Source of the DNA: JAEYOM01 sp036260935
GTDB lineage: Bacteria; Bacillota; Clostridia; Acetivibrionales; DTU013
Direction: 5' to 3'
DNA: 64,000 nt
Assembly (NCBI GenBank): GCA_036260935.1
Contig: DATALQ010000010.1
Span: forward strand, 62,001 to 126,000
Both the position numbers and the translations under genes were made by a program. The notes under the pieces are model-generated. The model saw only the letters and a program-made list of their open reading frames with translations. It searched no databases and was not told where the DNA came from. Shown here in pieces: positions 58,827 to 64,000 of the stretch; position 1 is the stretch's first letter, and each line of letters starts with the position of its first letter.

Positions 58827-59285
58827 CTATATAAACTTGTAAAACATTTCTCCGGTTACATCTTTAAATCCATACTTTTCATATAATATTCTGCCGGAAT
58901 CAGTAGCATTTAAAGTAACATTTGTGTACCCCAGGTTCTTTGCATGTTCCATAATACTATTTAAAAGTTTATAACCTAATCCTTTATTCCTATATTCCGG
59001 CACAGTATACATATCTGTAATTAATGCTATTTTCCCGTCTAAATTATGAAGTGAAGGGCAGATGTTATAAAAACACATAATACTTATTGCAACAGTATTT
59101 CCACTTTCCTCTGCCAAAAATGCTATAACTTTTCCCTTTAATAAACCGTCATTATAATAGCATTTTAGTGTTTGTGAATATTTGTCCCAATTATAATTTT
59201 CAATATTCTTTTTTGCTTCGCTAAGTAATTGTATTCTTAATTCTACAAGGTTATCGATATCATTAATAGTTGCCATTCGAATCAT
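58827..59285 (-). CDS. GNAT-family N-acetyltransferase
   Basis: A 152-residue acetyltransferase. The acetyl-CoA loop is in YTVPEYRNKGLGYKLLNSIM (R-x-x-G-x-G core), followed by the NVTLNATDSGRILYEKYGFK strand typical of GNAT enzymes. The substrate is unknown; small-molecule or antibiotic acetylation is common for such free-standing genes. ATG 59285 is used because GGGGG lies seven bases upstream; the upstream in-frame ATG is adjacent to that site. The gene is AT-rich compared with its neighbours, as is the next one, so both may be recent arrivals. Confidence 0.9.
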   Translation of the reverse strand: MIRMATINDIDNLVELRIQLLSEAKKNIENYNWDKYSQTLKCYYNDGLLKGKVIAFLAEESGNTVAISIMCFYNICPSLHNLDGKIALITDMYTVPEYRNKGLGYKLLNSIMEHAKNLGYTNVTLNATDSGRILYEKYGFKDVTGEMFYKFI

Positions 59286-59373
59286 TTGCATACCCCCACA
59301 AAATAGATTTATGTTTCTTCGCAAAAGGGGAGGCTCCAACGGTGAGTAACCTGCGAGGCTTGCTGCTAAAATA

Positions 59374-59868
59374 TCATTTTACTATTAATCCATTTATTAG
59401 TTCATCCTCTGATGGCGGAACAAACATTGGTTCAGTATAATTAAACATATCATCCGTTACTTCAAAAGCAAACGTTGACCCTTGCTCTTTGTTACGTTTG
59501 TGAACCCTCTTACGACGTTCTTCTGCGGAGACATCTAAAAAATGGAGAGATACCTTTGCACCCATTGATTCAGCCCATTTTCGATAAAAATTCCTTGATT
59601 CTATGTCTCCAAAGCCAAAATCCAATATAATATTAACGTTTTGTTTAATAAGTAATTCAGCAATCTCCCGTATTTGAATTTTACAACGTTCGGTCCTTTC
59701 AATCAGCCAGGCAAAATTATGTATTTTGGGGTCATAATCTGCACCATATAAGGTCTGCATCCATGGGTCAATTGAAAACCGAATGGCATTTTCTTGTTTT
59801 GCTAGTTTGCATGAATATGTTGATTTGCCCGCCCCTGTATTACCACATATCATAAAAACTGTACTCAT
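59374..59868 (-). CDS. P-loop ATP-binding kinase-like protein (AAA_33 type)
   Basis: A 164-residue protein with Walker A GNTGAGKST at residues 9-17, DFGFGDIESRNFYRKW as a likely Walker-B/lid segment, and the RRKRVHKRNKEQGS arginine-rich lid. This is the layout of small zeta-like or polynucleotide-kinase-like enzymes that phosphorylate small molecules, including antibiotics. No antitoxin gene is adjacent, so a toxin role is unlikely. GAGGTG precedes the ATG by five bases. AT-rich like the neighbouring acetyltransferase. Confidence 0.85.
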   Translation of the reverse strand: MSTVFMICGNTGAGKSTYSCKLAKQENAIRFSIDPWMQTLYGADYDPKIHNFAWLIERTERCKIQIREIAELLIKQNVNIILDFGFGDIESRNFYRKWAESMGAKVSLHFLDVSAEERRKRVHKRNKEQGSTFAFEVTDDMFNYTEPMFVPPSEDELINGLIVK

Positions 59869-59984
59869 AGTCGCACCTCATAGTATTTAAGCAGCCTTAA
59901 GTTCATACTTTCTAACTATTCTAAACTATATTATCAATAATTTTCCATACCGTCAAACAATTGTTATGTAGCCTCCTGTTTAAT

Positions 59985-60020
59985 CCTTCTGTCAATATTG
60001 GCAGAAGGAATTTTATTTTT
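59985..60020 (+). terminator. Terminator-like hairpin upstream of a response regulator gene
   Basis: CCTTCTGTC pairs with GGCAGAAGG around AATATT (the centre has one G-T pair), then AATTTTATTTTT follows, 33 bases before the next start codon. The neighbouring genes are divergent, so it cannot end an upstream gene; it may be an attenuator. Confidence 0.5.
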
Positions 60021-60052
60021 GATAACGAATTATGGAGAAAAGGGGTGTGGTC

Positions 60053-60763
60053 ATGTCGCTGAATATTCTCTTAGTGGAAGACGATGAATCATTGAACAGA
60101 GGTATAAGCTTCAAATTGAAAAAGGAAGGTTACCAGGTGTGTCCGGCGTTCAGCCTGGGGCAGGCCCGGGAGATTTTCAATGCCGGTGGTATCGATCTGA
60201 TTATTCTGGATGCGGGTCTACCGGACGGAAGCGGTTTCGATTTCTGCAGTGAGATCCGTACACACAGCAGCGTCTATATACTGTTCCTGACCGCGTGCGA
60301 TCGTGAAACAGACATAGTGGCCGGCTATGACACCGGCGGCGATGACTATATAACCAAACCGTTCAGCCTGGCCGTGCTTATGTCGAAGATCGGCGCATTC
60401 GCCAGAAGAATAGCCGATAGGGATAACAGCCCGGTATCCGGCCAACCCGCTTTGTTGTCGGGAAACATAGCGCTCTATCCCTCCGAAATGAAATTGTTGA
60501 AATCCGGGCAACAGATAGACATAACGAGAAATGAATTCAAACTCCTCAGGCTGTTTCTCGAAAACGCTCAGCAGGTTTTGATGCGAGAACAGATATTATC
60601 AGTTCTTTGGGATATCGATGGAAACTTCGTGGATGACAACACAATAGCCGTTAACATAAGAAGGCTCCGTGAAAAAATTGAGGATGATCCTTCAAACCCG
60701 GTGTATATAGGTAATGTAAGGGGTATGGGATACAAGTGGCAGGAAGGGTGCAGCAGGATATGA
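60053..60763 (+). CDS. OmpR-family response regulator
   Basis: A 236-residue regulator. The receiver domain has LLVEDDES, phospho-Asp53 in ILDAGLPDGS and ITKPFSLAVL; the winged-helix C-domain has ITRNEFKLLRLFLENAQQVL and NIRRLREKIEDDPSNP. ATG 60053 is preferred because AGGGG lies seven bases upstream; the in-frame ATG at 60032 has no site. It heads an operon regulator-kinase-ABC ATPase-permease typical of BceRS-BceAB modules that sense and detoxify antimicrobial peptides. The kinase start overlaps its stop by four bases. Confidence 0.93.
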   Translation: MSLNILLVEDDESLNRGISFKLKKEGYQVCPAFSLGQAREIFNAGGIDLIILDAGLPDGSGFDFCSEIRTHSSVYILFLTACDRETDIVAGYDTGGDDYITKPFSLAVLMSKIGAFARRIADRDNSPVSGQPALLSGNIALYPSEMKLLKSGQQIDITRNEFKLLRLFLENAQQVLMREQILSVLWDIDGNFVDDNTIAVNIRRLREKIEDDPSNPVYIGNVRGMGYKWQEGCSRI

Positions 60764-61986
60764 AGAAATCTATTCTGACATTTTTGCTTATTTCAGCCTT
60801 TTGCGCGGCAGTCACGTCAGTGTTTTGCATAATCAGTATAAATATGCTGCGCAGCGACCAGCTTCAACTGACTTATGAAATCACAGGGAAGATGGCCGGA
60901 GCATTTCCGGAAAAGGAAGAGGATATAGCTCTGTCGGTTTTGAACGGTAGTGACAGGCAAGCCGCAGAACTGGGGAAAAAAGTTCTGCAGAAATACGGAT
61001 ATGACAGCAAGTTGAATGTTTTAGAAGATATTAGGTTCAAAGAAAGCTATACGGGTATAATACTGTCGCTGTGCGCTTTTTTCGCGGTAATTTCGGCTTC
61101 CTGCCTGTTGCTGCTAATTAAAAGCAATAGGGAGTCATACAGGCAGCTGAAGGAGCTTTCGCATGCTGTCGAAGGGATATTCGAGAACAGGCTCGAACCG
61201 GATATCAGGCAAAAGGAAGGCATGATCGGGCTTGTTTATTCACAGCTTCTGCAGATCTCGGGAAGGACCAGGCTGAGTATCGAAAAGCTCAACCGTGAAA
61301 AGGAGAATGTCCAGTCTCTGGTTACAGATATATCACATCAAGTCAAAACACCGCTTTCTTCTATCAAGCTTTTCAATACGATGCTGCTGAACGGCGACGC
61401 CGATGAAGCTGAAACGAAGGAATTCCTGAACCGAAGCAGGGATGAGATAAACCGCCTCGAATGGCTTACAGGCTCGCTGATCAAAATTTCAAGGCTGGAA
61501 TCGGGCATGATCGAAATAGCGCAGGAAAACTGCAGCCTTAACGAGACTGTAAGGAGCGCGATGGAGGGTGTCGTTCAGAAAGCCGAAGAAAAGAGTATCT
61601 CGATTGAGCTGAAGGCTGATCGCGACTTTTATGCCCTCCATGATCCGAAGTGGACCTGCGAGGCTGTTTTCAACATATTGGAGAACGGGGTAAAATATAC
61701 GGGAAGCGGCGGCAGGATACTGCTCCAGTTAATGGAGACCGAGTTTTTCATAAGATTGGATATCACAGACAACGGAATAGGCATTCCGAAGGAAGAATAT
61801 AACGAAATTTTCAAGCGCTTTTACCGCGGCAGATCCGAAATGGTCAGGAAAACCGAGGGTTCAGGGGTCGGACTTTACCTCGCAAGAAAAATACTCGAGG
61901 AACAGGGCGGCAGTATCATTGTCGGTTCGACTCCCGGTAGCGGGACGCGGTTCAGCCTTTTCTTACAGAAATGTAAGCCTCTTTGA
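60760..61986 (+). CDS. Sensor histidine kinase of a Bce-like module
   Basis: A 408-residue kinase with two membrane helices (about 6-27 and 95-117) and a short extracellular loop between them of about 65 residues. The HisKA box DISHQVKTPLSSI has phospho-acceptor His193; ATP-binding motifs are NILENGVKYT, GIGIPKEEYNEIFKRFYRG and GSGVGLYLARKIL. The loop is longer than the few residues found in true intramembrane-sensing BceS kinases, so it may detect a ligand directly. Start ATG 60760 overlaps the regulator stop as ATGA. Confidence 0.92.
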   Translation: MKKSILTFLLISAFCAAVTSVFCIISINMLRSDQLQLTYEITGKMAGAFPEKEEDIALSVLNGSDRQAAELGKKVLQKYGYDSKLNVLEDIRFKESYTGIILSLCAFFAVISASCLLLLIKSNRESYRQLKELSHAVEGIFENRLEPDIRQKEGMIGLVYSQLLQISGRTRLSIEKLNREKENVQSLVTDISHQVKTPLSSIKLFNTMLLNGDADEAETKEFLNRSRDEINRLEWLTGSLIKISRLESGMIEIAQENCSLNETVRSAMEGVVQKAEEKSISIELKADRDFYALHDPKWTCEAVFNILENGVKYTGSGGRILLQLMETEFFIRLDITDNGIGIPKEEYNEIFKRFYRGRSEMVRKTEGSGVGLYLARKILEEQGGSIIVGSTPGSGTRFSLFLQKCKPL

Positions 61987-62130
61987 AAGTGTCCCGTAAG
62001 CCTGCCATGATAAGGTATTATCAGGTGCTGCACCGGTTGATTTTATGGAGACATGCTCTATTGTCTTTGCGCATACATTCTCCTCATAAATCCGGCCGGC
62101 GCAGCAGTACTACTAATTTTGGAGGTCATT

Positions 62131-62941
<811 letters not shown>

Positions 62942-62949
<8 letters not shown>

Positions 62950-64000
62950 CGTTTCTAATTTGGCAATAAAGGGGCTCAGGTCCGGAAAAAGCAGGGTCAT
63001 CCTGACTATCCTTGCTATCATGCTATCAACCTGCCTGCTGACCTGTATCGGCATATTCAGCTTCAGTATCCGTCAGATGATCATACAGCAAGTCATTTCA
63101 CAGACGGGAGATGTACACGCCGAATACAGGAATGTTACTGATGAGCAGGCCGCAGTACTGAAAAACCATGTCAAGGTCGAAGAAGCCTCGGAAGTGATGG
63201 GCTGCGAGATACATCCCAACCCGGAAAAACTCGGAAGCATTTCTCTTGCAGCGCAGTACATAGACAATATCGGGATGGTAGGTCTGTCTTTGACGAAAGG
63301 CCACATGCCTGAGAATAAGGATGAGATCGTACTTGAAGAATGGATACTCGGCAAGCTGGGTGTTACGCCGGAACCGGGAAGTACGGTCATGCTGCCGTGC
63401 AGTGTTTACGGAGCCGACGGAAAGGAATATAAGAAAGAGTTCACTTTCAAATTGAGCGGCGTTCTCAAGAATTCACCGGTTGGAGTAAACTGGAACTCTT
63501 CCGTCGTACTCGTGTCGAAGGAGTTTGCCAGGGAAACGGCGGTAGCGGCTAAACCTTCCGCTCACAATGTGGAGGTGCGGTTCAAAAGCAGGTTCAATAT
63601 CTCTTCGCAAGCGGTAGAGTTGGGGAAGTCGGTTGGCATAATGCCTGAAAACATAAAGCTCAACAACAAATATATCACCGCGCTTGCGGGAGACGGGAAT
63701 TCTCTGATGCCATATATTCTGGTCGCGCTTGTGGTTTTGTTCGCGGCGGGCATCGTGATTTACAACATATTCAATATCTCGGTGGCACACAGGATAAGGC
63801 AGTTCGGCCTGCTGGCCGCGGTAGGAGCGACAAGGCGGCAGATAAGGAGACTGATCCTTATGGAAGGGCTTTTTCTGTCGGTCGCAGCGATACCGGCCGG
63901 CCTTCTTGCAGGTTACTTCCTGAGCTTTTTCGTCATACCGTCGTTTGCGCAGGAGCATCTTAACATACATGTGACACCCATGATTTTTCCTGTCGCGGCG
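62942..64000 (+). CDS. FtsX/MacB-type permease, 3' end beyond window
   Basis: The first 353 codons of a membrane protein. The start is TTG 62942, overlapping the end of the ATPase gene, with a GGGGGG site about ten bases upstream. A first helix near residues 18-42 (VILTILAIMLSTCLLTCIGI) is followed by a large extracellular region of about 190 residues and the FtsX domain with YILVALVVLFAAGIVIYNIF and VAHRIRQFGLLAAVGATRRQ, the classic coupling segment to the ATPase, near residues 259-302. This is the membrane half of a Bce-like exporter or mechanotransmission ABC system. The gene continues beyond base 64000. Confidence 0.9.

Noticed and set aside
59374..59868. Zeta-type toxin
   Set aside because: The P-loop fold fits, but no epsilon-type antitoxin gene lies beside it and the neighbour is an acetyltransferase.

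Overview
The window looks like chromosome from an anaerobic, low-to-mid GC Gram-positive bacterium of the class Clostridia. Pointers are strong AGGAGG-type ribosome binding sites, a T-box leader in front of thrS, a GerMN lipoprotein, a DacF-type carboxypeptidase, YesM/YesN-type two-component systems, CsaB cell-wall pyruvylation and an ECF-type cobalt/nickel transporter. No replication origin, rRNA operon, complete prophage or CRISPR array was seen. The assignment is an inference from gene content; the species cannot be named.

Layout. 1-3.9 kb: two TauE/SafE-type membrane proteins (the first cut by the window edge), then rsfS-leuS. 4.1-6.4 kb: an AT-rich gene that fuses a GT4 glycosyltransferase to a CsaB-type pyruvyltransferase. 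6.6-10.3 kb: a histidine kinase/response regulator pair divergent from a DedA-like membrane protein. 10.4-15.8 kb: acyl-CoA synthetase, D,D-carboxypeptidase, a ComEA-like SLBB/HhH protein and a GerMN lipoprotein. 16-19.3 kb: a second-type SecA embedded among three small unrecognised proteins. 19.4-26.3 kb: Gfo/Idh oxidoreductase, Na+/proline symporter, T-box-thrS, thyA-folA. 26.4-30.0 kb: a tRNA-Ala followed by an eroded IS1182 transposase, a TetR regulator with a clear operator, and an amidohydrolase, closed by a 48-bp exact copy of the inside of the same tRNA. 30.1-34.8 kb: tRNA-Leu, a FAD-dependent dehydrogenase, and a DEAD-box helicase / IF-3 / cold-shock protein cluster. 34.9-44.4 kb: GH5 glycosidase, ArsR-controlled permease with four operator copies, CPBP protease with a MerR-type promoter and its MerR neighbour, an AraC regulator with a partner of unknown function, an NTF2-like protein and a CAP-domain protein. 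44.6-50.4 kb: ssb, an ECF Co/Ni transporter behind an unclassified attenuator leader, a DUF2935 protein, a GDT1/UPF0016 transporter behind a yybP-ykoY manganese riboswitch, and a CDGSH protein. 50.5-58.7 kb: chemoreceptor, two AraC-type response regulators around one YesM-like kinase, and an orphan solute-binding lipoprotein. 58.8-64 kb: acetyltransferase, P-loop kinase, and a response regulator-kinase-ABC-FtsX permease operon cut by the right edge.

How it fits together. Several regulator-target pairs can be read straight from the DNA: ArsR boxes on both sides of arsR/permease, a 19-bp-spacer promoter in front of the CPBP protease, a TetR palindrome, tandem 11-bp-spaced repeats between the VanR-like regulator and DedA, and metal-responsive RNA leaders in front of metal transporters. 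Three genes (infC, folA and an AraC regulator) appear to lack ATG/GTG/TTG starts, and two or three genes are preceded by tiny overlapping reading frames, so unusual translation initiation is a recurring theme.
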